Assembly: GCF_048128805.1 (NCBI RefSeq)
Contig: NC_136010.1
Span: 15,541,980 to 15,605,979, forward strand
Source: Centroberyx gerrardi
Lineage: Eukaryota; Chordata; Actinopteri; Beryciformes; Berycidae
Length of the DNA: 64,000 bases
Direction: 5' to 3'
Shown: positions 10,801 through 26,342 of the stretch, piece after piece
How positions within the stretch are numbered: the first letter of the stretch is position 1
Layout: the number at the start of each line of letters is the position of its first letter
Program-made: the position numbers and the translations under genes
The notes under the pieces: model-generated
What the model was told of the DNA's origin: nothing
Databases searched by the model: none
What the model saw: only the letters and a program-made list of their open reading frames with translations

Positions 10801-11639
10801 CAAAGACAGATAGATGCCAGCAAAATCTTGAATTGAAACCATACAAGATGGTTGATTTGTTGCCTGGCTGACTTCTGACATGTATTAAGACACAAAAGGC
10901 AATTCTTTGAAATCCACAAAAGTATTTGTCCTTGCATATTTAGTTGTTTCCCCTCTGTTCCTCATAGAATGCTCAGCCTACACAGTTAACCCCTGTTCAG
11001 ATATCAGCGATGATGTCTTCATGAATTACGAAAGGTTTAAGTGGAAGTTGTAAGTGCGTGTAATTCTTTGGTTGTGTGTTTTCACTTTTGTTTGCTGAAT
11101 AATCATGATGTGTACATATTGTTGTACTTGTTTTTCATGCTTTTCAGGGACCACAATGGAATAAATTATACCTTGTGTCATCATAGTTTTAACTATTCAA
11201 GCAAAAATGAAAACACACCAAACAAAATTGAATGCAATTCGAGGAAATGCCATCATAGCAACCTGTGACTGTTACTGGGAATCCACTTAATGATTGATCA
11301 TGATACATAATCAAATTCAATGTAATCTAATAGAACTGTGAACGCGACAACCATGCGGCAAATGCAAAAGAGGCACATGATACAAAAGTCACATATTATC
11401 ACATGATTTGTTTTCTCCATGCTGCCCATGATGTCTCTATGTAGGTCAGCGACAGCACGCAACAAACCTGCACTTTATACACAAACTAACACATCCAAAA
11501 AGGTTATATACGCAACTTCTGCATGAGTATTTCAGTGTACTGAGTGTATTATTAGTGGTTTATTATATTGCACTGATTGAAGAAAGGTCCCACCTACCTT
11601 AACTTTGCTCTGAATCAGGGTTGGCACAAGGATGGTCAT
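7856..11639 (-). CDS. csf1: macrophage colony-stimulating factor 1 (Csf1), nine coding exons
   Basis: Cytokine ligand of the Csf1r receptor tyrosine kinase. It drives macrophage and osteoclast development and, in fish, pigment-cell patterning. Coding exons in transcript order: 11639-11598, 10060-9947, 9518-9456, 9333-9163, 8949-8745, 8653-8517, 8340-8267, 8076-7986, 7879-7856. All have GT-AG boundaries and join in one frame: 921 nt, 306 residues. Residues 1-31 form the signal peptide (ending PLTMA), with the mature start EVPGPC. The four-helix cytokine domain (about 32-180) has cysteines 37, 61, 76, 77, 121 and 173 and the diagnostic stretches VKAALPWILELL and LNIYSQKCVPQINEE. A Ser/Thr-rich stalk follows to residue 219, then a transmembrane helix at about 220-242 (LGFIIASICGGLLFIFTLYC) and a 62-residue cytoplasmic tail ending IEMEAQ. 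The product is a membrane-anchored precursor, as in other vertebrates. The first exon (14 codons) and exon 7 (tail) are the least certain; both are supported by phase and good donors. Teleosts have csf1a and csf1b; the copy is not determined. Confidence 0.9.
8267..8340 (-). CDS. csf1: csf1 exon 7, cytoplasmic tail, with a possible alternative acceptor
   Basis: This 74 nt exon encodes PNQVEAGVKMKSRNS… just after the transmembrane exon and leaves two bases for the next exon. It is needed for the frame: splicing the transmembrane exon straight to 8076-7986 would give an immediate stop (TTG TGA), whereas through this exon the next reads CEKLTGL…ENPYASQITVIYEL. The donor is a strong gtaagt. Two acceptors nine bases apart (cacag before 8340 and accag before 8331) are both in frame, so isoforms differing by three residues are possible. 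Confidence 0.65.
11598..11639 (-). CDS. csf1: csf1 first coding exon (14 codons)
   Basis: The translation is MTILVPTLIQSKVK, ending in phase 0 at the donor gtaggt. It joins the next exon (10060-9947), which opens VKCLCVLMFLSFPLTMA, to give a normal signal peptide. I chose it because it is the only ATG-plus-donor I found upstream in the right phase, and because fish Csf1 proteins start with a short polar stretch before a K-V junction. No transcript evidence is available, so an alternative upstream start remains possible. Confidence 0.65.
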
Positions 11640-12404
11640 CTGGTACGCGTTTGACAATGGAAAACACCAGACTCCTCTGTCACACACATTGAAGCAAAGA
11701 GATCCTTTTCTTGTATTCAGTTTCACTCCACAGAAAGGAATTTGCTGTTAAGTAAATTTGACACTTCTTCATGTGCCGCTGCTCCTCCTAGCATTGCCTG
11801 ATGTGCTCCTCCTGCACAGAGTGAGTTCAAACAGAGACTGGCTGCCTCGGCTGACAGACTGTGTCTCTAAAGACCTCCCACCTCTCTCATGTGCTCGACG
11901 AGATACAAAGTCCCGGACTCTGCAGATGTGTAGTGACAAATTGACTCTTGGGTTTTTAGATTCAATGCGGGCCTTTCTCTTCAACTTTTCTGGGAAATGT
12001 GTACCTGGGAGATTGTAAAAATTGGAAAACAGGAAAAAATGTGGGCGCTTGCAGTCGGTGCTAGTAACATCTGTTCTTGAATGTGGTCTATCCCTTTGTA
12101 AGTAATCTGCATTCAAAACACTGGTCCACATCTTCCACAGCCTTTCTAATGGGAATCAATGACATGACCAAGGGACAAAAATAAGCCACTTTGACCTGGG
12201 AGATCTGCACATATAGATTACTTTGGAAATCTACAGAGGAAAGCATGGTTGTTCAAGGCAGGTGAAGATGTAATTCCATGGAATCCTGAATTTTGTAGTT
12301 TTTACCGCTGTTATGCAGCACCCAATAAAGTGTAGTTTAGTAGGGTGGGTGTGTACTGCTATATATGTAAGACCTGAACTGGACCTAAAGAAAAAGACAT
12401 GCGC

Positions 12405-12412
12405 ACACATAC

Positions 12413-12498
<86 letters not shown>
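12405..12498. repeat. (CA)n microsatellite, about 90 bp
   Basis: A nearly uninterrupted CA/TG repeat with a few CG interruptions. Alternating purine-pyrimidine tracts of this length can adopt Z-DNA. Confidence 0.95.
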
Positions 12499-12500
<2 letters not shown>

Positions 12501-12746
12501 TCCTTTGTGAGCTATTTTTGATGGGGGAATTCTTCTGGTAAGACATCAACGGACTCCAACAGAGAAAAAACCATTTGGCCTGGGATGTATTAACACAGGA
12601 AGTAAATTCCTACACTACACATTATAAACACATGTATTTCAGTCATTCAATACTGTAAAGTCATGCACTATTGCAAAATTATTGCTTTCTTAGCTTAGAT
12701 TTTATTGAATGTGGGCAACTGTCTTTTTTCAAAACTCTAATTCTTT

Positions 12747-12781
12747 CATGTAGTTTCATGTAGTTTCATGTAGTTTCATGA
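12747..12781 (+). repeat. 10-bp tandem repeat
   Basis: The unit tttcatgtag occurs three times in perfect head-to-tail order, followed by a partial fourth copy (tttcatg). Confidence 0.9.
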
Positions 12782-12937
12782 GGTCTGCTACGCTGGTTTC
12801 TTTTGGACTACGAAATTGTTACAAGCGGAAACGATATCGGTTCTCTTTGATCATTATTGCTATATCCAACTCTGGTGGTCGATGTCATTTAAGGTGCAAA
12901 AGATATTGTTGGATGGATACTGTTCCATTGCACAAGA

Positions 12938-13060
12938 TGGAAAAGAATAGATTCCAGCAACACTTGCAGTACTGGGAACAAACGTTTATTAGCAATTAGC
13001 AGCTTTGCTAATATGTTTGTTCCCAGGACTCCAAGTGTTGCTGGAATCTATTCTTTTCCA
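12938..13060. repeat. Long near-perfect inverted repeat (hairpin)
   Basis: The 46 bp left arm (12938-12983) pairs with the right arm (13015-13060) with only two mismatches. The 31 bp centre carries a further perfect 8 bp inverted pair (attagcaa at 12988-12995, ttgctaat at 13005-13012), leaving a 9 nt terminal loop. I see no target-site duplication and no resemblance to a known transposon end. It could be a palindromic MITE, a small inverted duplication, or a transcribed hairpin. Confidence 0.85.
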
Positions 13061-15053
13061 GTGTTACCTGCCTATTCCGTGCACCTTGTCAGTAGGTGAA
13101 GTTGTGCCAGAATACCTTTTTATCCATAGTACAAAATGACCATAATATGTTTTTAGGAGTCAACAACTCAACGATTACTTTTCCAGGTGCTGAGATTTCT
13201 GCCCAATAATACTCAATTTCAACAATGCCAAATAACATAAAATAGGTGCATACTCGATAATAAAACAAAACAGATACAGCACCTGGAGAGTGCCCAATAA
13301 TACTCCGGCACCTATACAGGCAATAGACAACAATACAATAAATAGGGGAGTGCTAGCAAAACTGCTGATACAAAATGCAACAGCAAGCAAGCAGTAACTG
13401 TAAAAAATAAGGGGTGACAATAAAGGCATCTAAAGGTCGAGTACAACATTACAAAACGATGATGGCCAGAATAAGTAAATTATGAGATTGTTGGATGGTC
13501 ATTATAAATATTGAGAAAATAATACCCATCTCTTCCCATATGAAATATTGCAAAAGGGAAGACGGGTCACAGCGGGATCAGAGAAAGGAAGAGTTCAGGA
13601 GGAGGACTGTTAAGGCTCGGGCTAAGGCTACTGTATAATCTCAGATAATGCATTTCTAGTATAAGTGAGATTTTATATATTTTATAACCAAGATAATATC
13701 GTACTGTATTAGGCCACAATAAGCTGTGCCAGAGACCTATCGATATTGCAATGCCATGATTGCCAATAGAGGACGATAAAAGTCAAAGATTGCTTCATGC
13801 AACTTCTGGAAAGTCACTTTTTTCTAAATTGTTTTCAGCTTCACCTCGCCTATATAACTTGGCTATATAACAAATCTTTACTAGAAACAGTGGGGATTTT
13901 GCCTTCAGAGAAATCTTCTTCCTCTGACTTCGGGATGTGTCAGAGTTGTTGCTTGGGCAGGATTTCAGGATGAGTAGTTTTGTTGACTCATACAGAGAGG
14001 AATGTTTTCGCATGAGTTTAAATATACTGTTGATAAAATGCCAATAAATCCATCTTCACCCTCACCTCGTTGCACACTGTCCCCAGATAAAATCTAAACC
14101 AGACAATTCATGGATGTGAGAGCAAGGAAGCGGCTAGACATCCTTGGACACCCTCACTGTCCCCTCACGGTGGCATGGAAGGACTTTCCTGAATACCAAA
14201 AAGAAAGGCAAGAAAAAATCTGACAAAAGCATCTGATAAATATGAGTGCTTTTATTGTTTTGTTATCTCTCCTACCTGCTAAATAAGCAGAAATGGCAGT
14301 CTTTGTCGAGCCAATCTTAAAATTGCTCTGAAGAGGCATGTTTTATCTCAGCAGGGTCATCTTGTGTAGGGCTTTTTAAGATAAGTTTTACCCTGATGCG
14401 AAGAAATACAGGATTCAAGGATCATCTCCAAACTGTGGTTTTCTGTGTGGAAAAGGAATGCATATGGCTCTTTTACAACCACGACATACCTTGTCTTTAC
14501 CTCCGACAACAGAATCCCGCAGGTCACAGACATAAATTCCTTTTGACACTTTATCATTATCTCAGGTATTTGCTCCCAGTTGTCTACTAACTTAAGCATG
14601 GAAATAGATACGTGGGTACCCATAACGAAAATGAAACACAAGATGGTGAGATGAGGAAACAATAAAGATGTGTTCACATTTCACGGTGGGTAACTTTAGG
14701 GTAACTTTAGTGGGAGCATGCAGTGGGAAAAGGTCACGCTTCAGTATGGTCATAAGTCAAGCCATCCACTGCCATTGTAACTGTGCAAGGAAAGTGACTG
14801 CCAGATGTGAGACAACTGTGATTGTTTTATCTTTTGTTTACCTAGAAATAAAAATGTCTGGGTGAAATATTTGTAAAGAATCACAGAGATATTTGTTTGA
14901 CATATCTGTCATGCTTCATGCATCAAAAATCTGTTTTCTATTCAGTCTTGACTTTCATACTCACAAAGAAGCAAAACGCATTTGACAGTGTTGGAAGGAA
15001 ACAATGTGCATTATTGCAGTCAGGAATGATCCATGGAAATCCAATTAAACAAG

Positions 15054-15059
15054 TTTATT
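15054..15059 (-). terminator. ren: Candidate ren polyadenylation signal
   Basis: tttatt on the + strand is AATAAA on the minus strand. It is the only canonical hexamer I noticed in the 450 bp after the ren stop codon. It is unconfirmed, and the flanking GT-rich element is weak. Confidence 0.35.
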
Positions 15060-15464
15060 CTTGTTACGTCAATACAGATATGGATTTGACTGCTATTATA
15101 ACAAATGACAATATTATTGCTTAATAACTGTACTGTATGAAATTGCATCAGCAGAACCACACATGGAGAAAACCTGCATTTACTAGTCAATGCTTACAAA
15201 TTACAAATTGAAAAAAAAAAAGTTCAAAAGGTAGTCAGTGCAACAGATACAAAATGTCTTTCTGATACTTCTACATCTTTTCCCCATACTTCACACCTAT
15301 GCACTCTTCCCTACCTATTATTAGAAATAGGCTTAGATTGATCATGAGTGTTCAGAAAAGCAAGTGCACACTGAAGTGTGTCAAGGAACAGAGTGGGAGA
15401 TAGAGAAAAAGAAGGAGAGGGAGATAGAGAAGACAGAGCAACATGTCTGACGTGGAGCTTCCTG

Positions 15465-18588
<3,124 letters not shown>

Positions 18589-18743
18589 AGTGAATTCTTT
18601 GAAGACAGGCAGAAAATGCAGGCCGGTGATGGAGGCAGGTTGTACAAATACAAAGTTGCTTTCCCCCAGCCTTGTTATAACTCCACGTTTTCTGAGTCTG
18701 AGTCTGTGAAATCTCTCTGTCTTTGCAGCCGGCTCCCTCGCCT

Positions 18744-18752
18744 CTTTTTATG
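18744..18752 (-). promoter_or_regulatory. ren: Candidate ren TATA box
   Basis: On the minus strand the sequence reads cataaaaag, about 156 bp before the ATG. That would give a 5' UTR of roughly 120-130 nt. Renin genes are usually TATA-driven; the start site is not verified. Confidence 0.4.
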
Positions 18753-18915
18753 CCGAGTCCCCTTCACGTCGCTCTGACCCACGAGGCCACTGGCTGTGGC
18801 TGGGAGCTTTCCTAGAAGTGACCACCAAAAACAAGCTCTGTTTCCCTCCCCCCCCCCTCTTCTGTCCACTCTTGGTCCCACAACCCCTCCCCTGATAAAC
18901 AGGGTTTGAGAGGTT

Positions 18916-18928
18916 TGAACTTTGACCT
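18916..18928 (-). promoter_or_regulatory. ren: DR1 nuclear-receptor element upstream of ren
   Basis: On the minus strand it reads aggtcaaagttca: two AGGTCA/AGTTCA half sites with one spacer base, the classic DR1 bound by HNF4 or RXR heterodimers (PPAR, RAR). It lies about 165 bp upstream of the candidate TATA box. Mammalian renin enhancers also contain TGACCT hormone-response half sites. Confidence 0.5.
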
Positions 18929-21119
18929 CTGGGGGAAAAAATGGGAGACAGAAAGCAGGGATGCAGAGCTCTTGAGAGCGCTGACTTGCTGGTCACCTTG
19001 TCTGCGGCGCTGTGAGAGGCTTTATGTGGATAGAAAGGTGCTCCAAACTGTCAGGACAGATTCACAGCTACTGATTACTAGGGTGTTACAAAACAATCCA
19101 CTAATTCACAAGTAATTTTACATTTTGATTAATTTACTTGCCATTACATACTGCTCTTTAAATGGCATTATTTCATAAATCTGTCGAACATGTATTCATT
19201 TCATTAGATGGTGCCCATCTTGCTGTTTTTGGTGCAGATTAACTGCCTCTTTTAGTCTCGTCTGTTTTTCCCACAGCCATCCATTCCTTATCTGTGGAGT
19301 AGACAGGCTTCACACCCCTCTGTTTACACTCTAATGTAAAGTTAACTGCAGCTTGTCCACCGATTTAGTATCGATTCTCAAGTAAACACTCTGCGCACCA
19401 ACGTGGGGGGAAAGACAATAAACGTCTCTAAGTTCAATTCAAGATCTTAAATAGAAACTCTTGGCAGGAGATGGAGTCCATGTTGAGTATGTTATGGGGT
19501 GGAGGGGGATTGGCAGCGTTCCAGGTTTTCACAGCTCTCCCGGAGATGCACAGGCTCAACAAAGCACCTAATTACTTTCTGCTGATTCTCACTCTGTTTG
19601 CCTCAGGGAGGATTCCCACAGTATCTGGCCTGTCAGGACGGGGCCGCATGTTGGCACTGTACTGACCACCCAGTCGAGCCAGGAGATATGGGGGTCCATG
19701 TCAGGCACAAACTCAGACAGCCATAGCCGAGGTCAGAGGTCAGTCCCTGAGATATTCCCTGTGGGCCAAGCTGCCAGAAAACTGATAGCGTGGTCTGACG
19801 CAGCTTACAGAGGCAGTGATGACTTCCTACAGCATTGTGGCGCTCTTGATGATTTCATGAGGAGTGGCAATGACGCTTGTTTACTGGTGTGAGAAACATC
19901 AGAAATGTTTTGACGGGAAACAGATGATTGTGGAAGACCAGGTAAGAGGATGGATCAGCAGCTTTGACCCGCATGGCGACATGGATGCCGACAAGTTTCT
20001 TTCCCACACTGCAGGAGAGACCCATGCGTCATTCCTGCCTGGCCTCCCACCTCTCCAGCGAGTATCGGCTTCACTGGTGGTCATGGGAAATGTAAAACCT
20101 TCTCCTTGAAGACTGTTTACTTTAGCTTTATATGTTTTGAAATCTCACTCATATTTGCTTGGAGACCTTTTATGTCAGAATGAACGTCTGTCACTGACTG
20201 TACAGAGGTCTTCAGTCAGCAGACCAAGACAAAACAAAAGACCTTTCTGTGACCGGGCTACAGAAGATGAGGTTGTTGGGAAAGGTGCAACAGCCCAAAC
20301 TGCAAATTTGGGCTTTCTGCTGACAGACACTCATCAGAGGCAGAATTCAAGAAGACGCATCTTGTAGGGTCGTCAGCTATCCATCATGATAAGGGAGATA
20401 AGAGAGGGAGCGGTGGTGGTTGGCAGGAAATGGGAATAGAGGGGAGTTACCACGCAAACAAACAGTTTGATTCCCGAACCCATGGCTCAGCGCCAATAAA
20501 TCTAAACCAGCTGGCATTAGCAATTAGATGCTAACAATGTATGTTTTTGGCTTAGGCTACTCCTATACAGTCGCATCATAAAAGTAAAGTGCACAAATAC
20601 CAGGAGCGGACAATTTGGTTTTACGCTCAATTACTTTACCGTGAACTCTAAATTAGAGTTGAAGAGATTATGATTCCATCTGGAGACAACATGTGGGTAT
20701 TATATGTCTGAAAATATGTGAGTTTTTTTGTTATAATGCTAAATGGAATTAATGGTCACATTGTAATTAGCAAAATTCAGCATAGTGTATGACATATAAT
20801 ATCCATAAAAGACCTCACAGACACTGTATATGATGACAATAATTGATGTATTTGTAGGCTGATACAATGTATTAGTAAATCAGTGTTTTAATTTTTCCCT
20901 CACTTTGTACTGTACCTTGTCTGGAGTAAACATGCTGTACCTTTCTCGGCCAACAAGGGGCAGTATTGGACTAAAAAACCCATCAGCCTTTCCTAAACAC
21001 CACAGACCGCAGATGAAGCTTTGTGTTGTGAGCAGACTGAGACTTCACCTGAGGGAGTCAGCCTGTACCCTAATTCAATGCAAAGCCGAGGGTAGAGATT
21101 GTGTTTGTGGAGTGCGGGA

Positions 21120-21121
<2 letters not shown>

Positions 21122-21154
<33 letters not shown>
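21122..21154. repeat. (TG)n microsatellite
   Basis: A near-pure TG repeat. A second TG run follows at about 21316-21356. Confidence 0.9.
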
Positions 21155-21156
<2 letters not shown>

Positions 21157-21308
21157 AGTGTGTGTGTGTAGGAGGGAGTGGGAGTGAGAATCAAAATTAT
21201 TCACCTACTGTATCTTGAAATTCTGTACCGGGTGACTAGGCATTACTACATTACTACTATTACATGATTACTTACAGTCAGGCTTTCCACACCTCAGACA
21301 GACAAGAA

Positions 21309-21315
<7 letters not shown>

Positions 21316-21356
<41 letters not shown>
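21316..21356. repeat. (GT)n microsatellite
   Basis: About 20 uninterrupted GT units. Confidence 0.95.
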
Positions 21357-21357
<1 letters not shown>

Positions 21358-22153
21358 CCCAGCTGGCAAAACACTGTTAGGCAATGAATCCAATTTACTA
21401 CAGCAACAACTACAGGTGTCTCCCTTGTTCGAGGTCAATCCTGCCTGACTAGTAGCACAGAAAAATAAGGAGATTTAATATCAGGTATTTGGGCAAATAG
21501 GACGAACTGTAGGGAATTTGTGAAAACTGATCCATACCTGGTGACTCATTCCTAAGTTTATCTATTAGCCAAGTTTCATTAGGCAGCGTGAGCAGTATGC
21601 ATGTAATCTTTGGCCTACCTAGTAAAGATAACACAGTAAAATAGCTGGTTTGTGTCGAGCCACTCCAGTTAGATTCCCAGGGACTCCATTAGTGAAGCAG
21701 AACAGGTGCTCTATAAAGACAGAGGGAGAACATCTGGTGAAAACACAAGAAGCCATGGCAACTAATCTTGTTTTTCTACTTAGTGTTTGCGACACGACAA
21801 AGTGTCCCAGTCCATCTCCTGGGCCCATGAATATTTCATAACAGCAGGCCCACAGTTGCACAGTAATGCTGTGTGTCCATGCCCTGGATAAACCTGTGGA
21901 TAGGCTTATTACTATTAAGCAGCTCTGATGGGTATTCGTTAGCCTCATACATCTTGTTGACAAGCCACTTCATTTCCTATTCATTTATACAGTCCCCCAG
22001 TGCAACGCATACATCTGTATCCAGACACTAAGTTGTGGTTCTTGCTCCATAGAAAGACTAGTGTAGTGGTGATCCATTAGGGTTAATGATATTTGTGAAA
22101 TGGATATTTTGCATTAAATAAGAAATATGAGTGTCAGATTTTTCTTCATTTGC

Positions 22154-22233
22154 GTGTGTGTGTGTGCGTGTCTGTGTGTTGTGCATGGGCAATAGCATAA
22201 GTAAGTGAGTGTGTGTGTGTGTGTGTGTGTGTG
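22154..22233. repeat. Interrupted (GT)n tracts
   Basis: Two GT runs (22154-22179 and about 22208-22233) separated by unrelated sequence. Confidence 0.85.
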
Positions 22234-25200
22234 CGGCGCTCTTTATGGCTCTGTGCACAGCATCACAAGATGATGATATCAACAGCAGCCAGCTGATATA
22301 AAAAGACACACGGCAGTGACTTTGGAACCAAAATTATTAAATAAAGAGAGAGAGAGCAAAGGCCTTGTACAAAGCTGTGTGAAGCCAACTGTTTTGTACT
22401 TCAAAGTCTTTGCTAATATCAAAAACGAGGCCAGTCGGGCTGCCAGCCGTGTGAACACATCCCATGGCTTATAGAAAGATCCAGCAATTAAAAGCTTGTT
22501 GCTTTGTTGAATAGAGCCATCCTTCCAAATACATGCAATGCTTACTATACAGAAACAGAAACATATTGGCAATGGGCCGAAATATGCCTATATCCAGTGT
22601 CTTGGTACCTCAGTGTTGCTCTCTGTAGCTGATTTTACTAAAGCAAGCATATTGCTAAAGAGTAAGGTTACAGCACATGTTTCCAAAAGGGTTGACGTCC
22701 TAATGTGGCCTTCCAGATCCAACCACAGAGTCTATATCTTAACATTATATTTTGCATTGTCAGTGCCCTCTGTAGGCCAATGCTGGTACGATATGAATGC
22801 TGGGTCCAGCTAATGAATAAATGCTCAATGCAAATTATACAGAAATCAGTTAGATAGCCGTTGTTTAGTTCTCATGTTCTGTATCATCTGTTCATGACAT
22901 GAATTGAGGGCTCTAAAACACTGACAGCACACCATTCATATGAAAGACATCTCATACTTTGAAAGATGCCTCCATGTGGAAGCTCCATAGGAGTTTATAG
23001 GTCTTCCCTGGGGATACATCCATCCTCTTTCCTCCTGTTGAAATAAATGCATTCAAGCCAGTAGTCGTTAAATCTGCTCTGTGCATCTCTGCGGCAGTGA
23101 AGAACAAAGCTAATATCTGTCAGCACCATTGTATCTTTCGAGAGTCGAGCTTCTCAAGGTTGTTGTGGTTACCTTGGTCACATGACAGGATTGTGTGCAC
23201 AGGATATCCCCATGCAAAAAAATGCACTCTCCTCTAATTGCTTGGCTTTGCGACTTCCTGGACAACAAGCTTCCATATCCTCTCATCCAGCAAACATCCT
23301 CTCTAAAGGGCTCAGAGTGAAGGCCTGACTCATCCCTGAAGGGAGATCAGGGAAATGTCTCACACTATCATGGTATCACTTCTATTATTGCCCTCTGTCT
23401 CCTCTTAGTGACCATATGTATATTCTTAACGTGATAATCCATGGTATTCTTGCTTTTCTTGATTTTGGCGACACCCTTGGTGATAAGGGTTCATTGCTTT
23501 GTTTTTTTGCACTGCGTTTCCCAGCAGCCATCACTGGACTGACAGCAGCTCCCACTGTTGCCAACATGGTGACTTTGTTGCTAGATTTAGAGGCTTTTCA
23601 GTATGGAACGACCACAATAAGGAAATTAAATTGCAAATGTGAACATTCAGAGGAGTGCATGGAAAACTAAATGTCAATGGAGTTTTCATTTTCATTTTCA
23701 TTTTGGCAGTAATAATGCATTTTCCAACATGCGAATGAAAATTAAATTCAGATTATTTCATTTTAATTTTATTATGCTCTCATATATGGGAATTGAAATT
23801 GCAATTCTATTTCATGATTTCAGTTGAATTATGTCACTTCTCAACTTCTATATTTCAGACCCCTATGATTGACCTATATAAGAGGCACATTGTTTACAAC
23901 ATTAGATCAACTACATTACATAATAGACATTTGACTAAGGATAATAAAATGTCTCTCTGAATGTTAGAGTTGTACGATCTAATCTAATCTAATAAACTGC
24001 AACTCAATGTTGGCACTAGCCCAACATAATAAAAAAGACACTCAGTGTAGAGTCAGACTAATAAATGATAGTGAAACTTACTAGTCCAAAATAAAAAGAG
24101 ACACATCTGCATCTTTCATCAGTCCCTTCTCATCTTTGACTGCTTTTCATCTTGGAAATGCAAAACTGATGTTCATTTCACTTTGCTTTTTAACACGCTT
24201 GCCTTCCTCTGAGTGTTTTAACCTGTTTCTTTTTCCTTTGATTTTCTGTTGGTGAAGTTTGAGTTTCTGTAGGTACTGTACTGGTGTTTTCTTTGTCTGT
24301 TTGGCCATGGTGGCTATCGCTGCTCATGCTAACTACCCACTACTTATAATTGTTGTCCTCGCAAGCATTGTCATCATTTTGGGGCTTTGGCCAAGGGTCA
24401 AAATGAATGGGGTTTTTGGATCCTGTTTGCCAATCATTCTGTTTTTAAAATGGGTGAAATAATGTAAGTTGAAATGACATATGACAAAGTTATTACATAT
24501 TTTAACACATTGAAACCCCTTAGATCTTTTAATCATATTATGAATCATGAATAAAGCAATTTTAGTGAACTTGCACAATTTTTGAAGTCTTGGAAGTCAG
24601 TAGAGGTATCTCTACATTCCTGTCAATCAGATTATCTTGTCTTTTCCCTTTTTCTATATTCTAGCTCAAAAATCTTTCATATACCTCCCTGTCCCATATA
24701 CAGTACAAACCTACCTTCAGTTATTAGATTGACAGCCTTGTCAGGTGGAGGGAGGATGCCTTAAAGGCAAAAACGTCCCTCATTTGTCATTCACACCCCA
24801 TGGGGTTTCACAGATAAGAGATTAAAATATGAATTGTGGGAGTGTGGTTCATTACTGTATCATTATTGCACACCACTGCTCATTAGCATACATTAATATG
24901 CTGCAGTATCCAGGGTCGGGTTGACCTTTGATCCCAGAGGAGCTCTGAAAGTGTTCTGGAGACAAAACAACCATCTGCAAAGCAAACAACCCAAACACTC
25001 CCACATACACAGAGTGGGGAAAAATAGAAGCGTCTCTGGTCCAAATAATTCTGAGATGCTGAGTGTGATCTCAATGTTTACAGCATGGAGAAATTCACAG
25101 CATTTGCAACAGATGTTTTTTATTTAGTGTTAATGAGTGGTAGGTAAGCTAGATTCTGGGATTTATCTAAGACAATGAGTGTCATAGTGATTAATAACAT

Positions 25201-25606
25201 GATTTCAATGGTTAGATGTGTTGTGTGGCGTTCAATTATTATATTTCAGTTGTTAAACATGAAGCTTTGTGTGAGTGTTAAATAAGTTCACATCAAAGAT
25301 CCTCCGGCCCCTGGGAGGCTCCTGCTAAAGAGAACAACACTCATAATTTGCGGAGAGACTTTATGTTCTTTTTACTGGGTGAATTGAATCTCTAGGCATA
25401 ACAAGGAGCTCCAGAAACAGTGTTGTTTTACTTGGAACTGTGAGTCAGAAGTGGAAGAAGTGGGAAGAGGAAGAAAGAGAAAAAATATGTTGATTGGTGA
25501 AATATTTTTAAACCGAGCATGAGGTCTGCGGGTGATGTGAGCCTCGTGGCTGGTAATAAAATACATCAGGGTGGGCTTTGTGCGTGTGTGTGTTAGTGTG
25601 GTTTTG

Positions 25607-25607
25607 C

Positions 25608-25654
<47 letters not shown>
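25607..25654. repeat. (TG)n microsatellite
   Basis: About 24 TG units with almost no interruption. Confidence 0.95.
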
Positions 25655-25655
<1 letters not shown>

Positions 25656-26299
25656 ACATGCCCATATGCATATGAACGACACAAAAGATTAAAAAGAAAA
25701 ACAGAAAATGCACCTACAGTTGCTACAATCAAATTAATTAACAGTATCACAACAAATGGGACTGCGGCCAAACAGCGCACAGAAAGACTCAGATCTTGTG
25801 ACACCATGGGGAAAATACTTCAGTAACCAACTTAGCCTTCTGCAAATTCTGGTAGGTTGGCTCCAGATTATAGTCAACAAAACCTTAGTCTTTCCATTGC
25901 TGCCATGTTCTCTATCCCTGAATAATTCAATATTGCTCACTGTCTGCTCCTCTTGTGCGCTGCATGGTGAAGAAGCAGTGAAGGGGAAGGCTGGATGCAC
26001 GGGGACAGGCCTGGTTTTCTGCGCCCGCAGCCAAGCGTGTGTCTTACGTAAGCGAAGGGGGTTGGAGGGCCAGTGTGTACAGCATCCAACCGCATGAAAA
26101 CTCCTGTCGCTTTGTCATCGCGTGCCTCCCCCTCCCTCACTTCCTATCTCTTACAAGCTCGCTAATGCCCCAATTTTTAATCAGCGGTCAGAATCATCAT
26201 CGTATGCGGCGTCTGACTCCTCACACTCGGCTCTCCGCTTCTGTTGTTCTGTCGACCTGATGCTGTCGGTCTTTGTCTCCATCTCTGCCTTCATCTCTG

Positions 26300-26302
<3 letters not shown>

Positions 26303-26338
<36 letters not shown>
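26303..26338. repeat. (TC)n microsatellite
   Basis: About 18 TC units, a polypyrimidine tract. Confidence 0.95.

Positions 26339-26342
<4 letters not shown>

Larger units (their letters stand above)
11640..15464. other. Intergenic region between csf1 5' side and ren 3' side
   Basis: Contains the csf1 promoter and 5' UTR (not pinpointed), a (CA)n tract at 12405-12498, a 10-bp tandem repeat at 12747-12781, the hairpin at 12938-13060, and the ren 3' untranslated region. A candidate ren poly(A) signal AATAAA (minus strand) is at 15054-15059, about 410 bp past the stop. No other gene is recognised. Confidence 0.55.
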
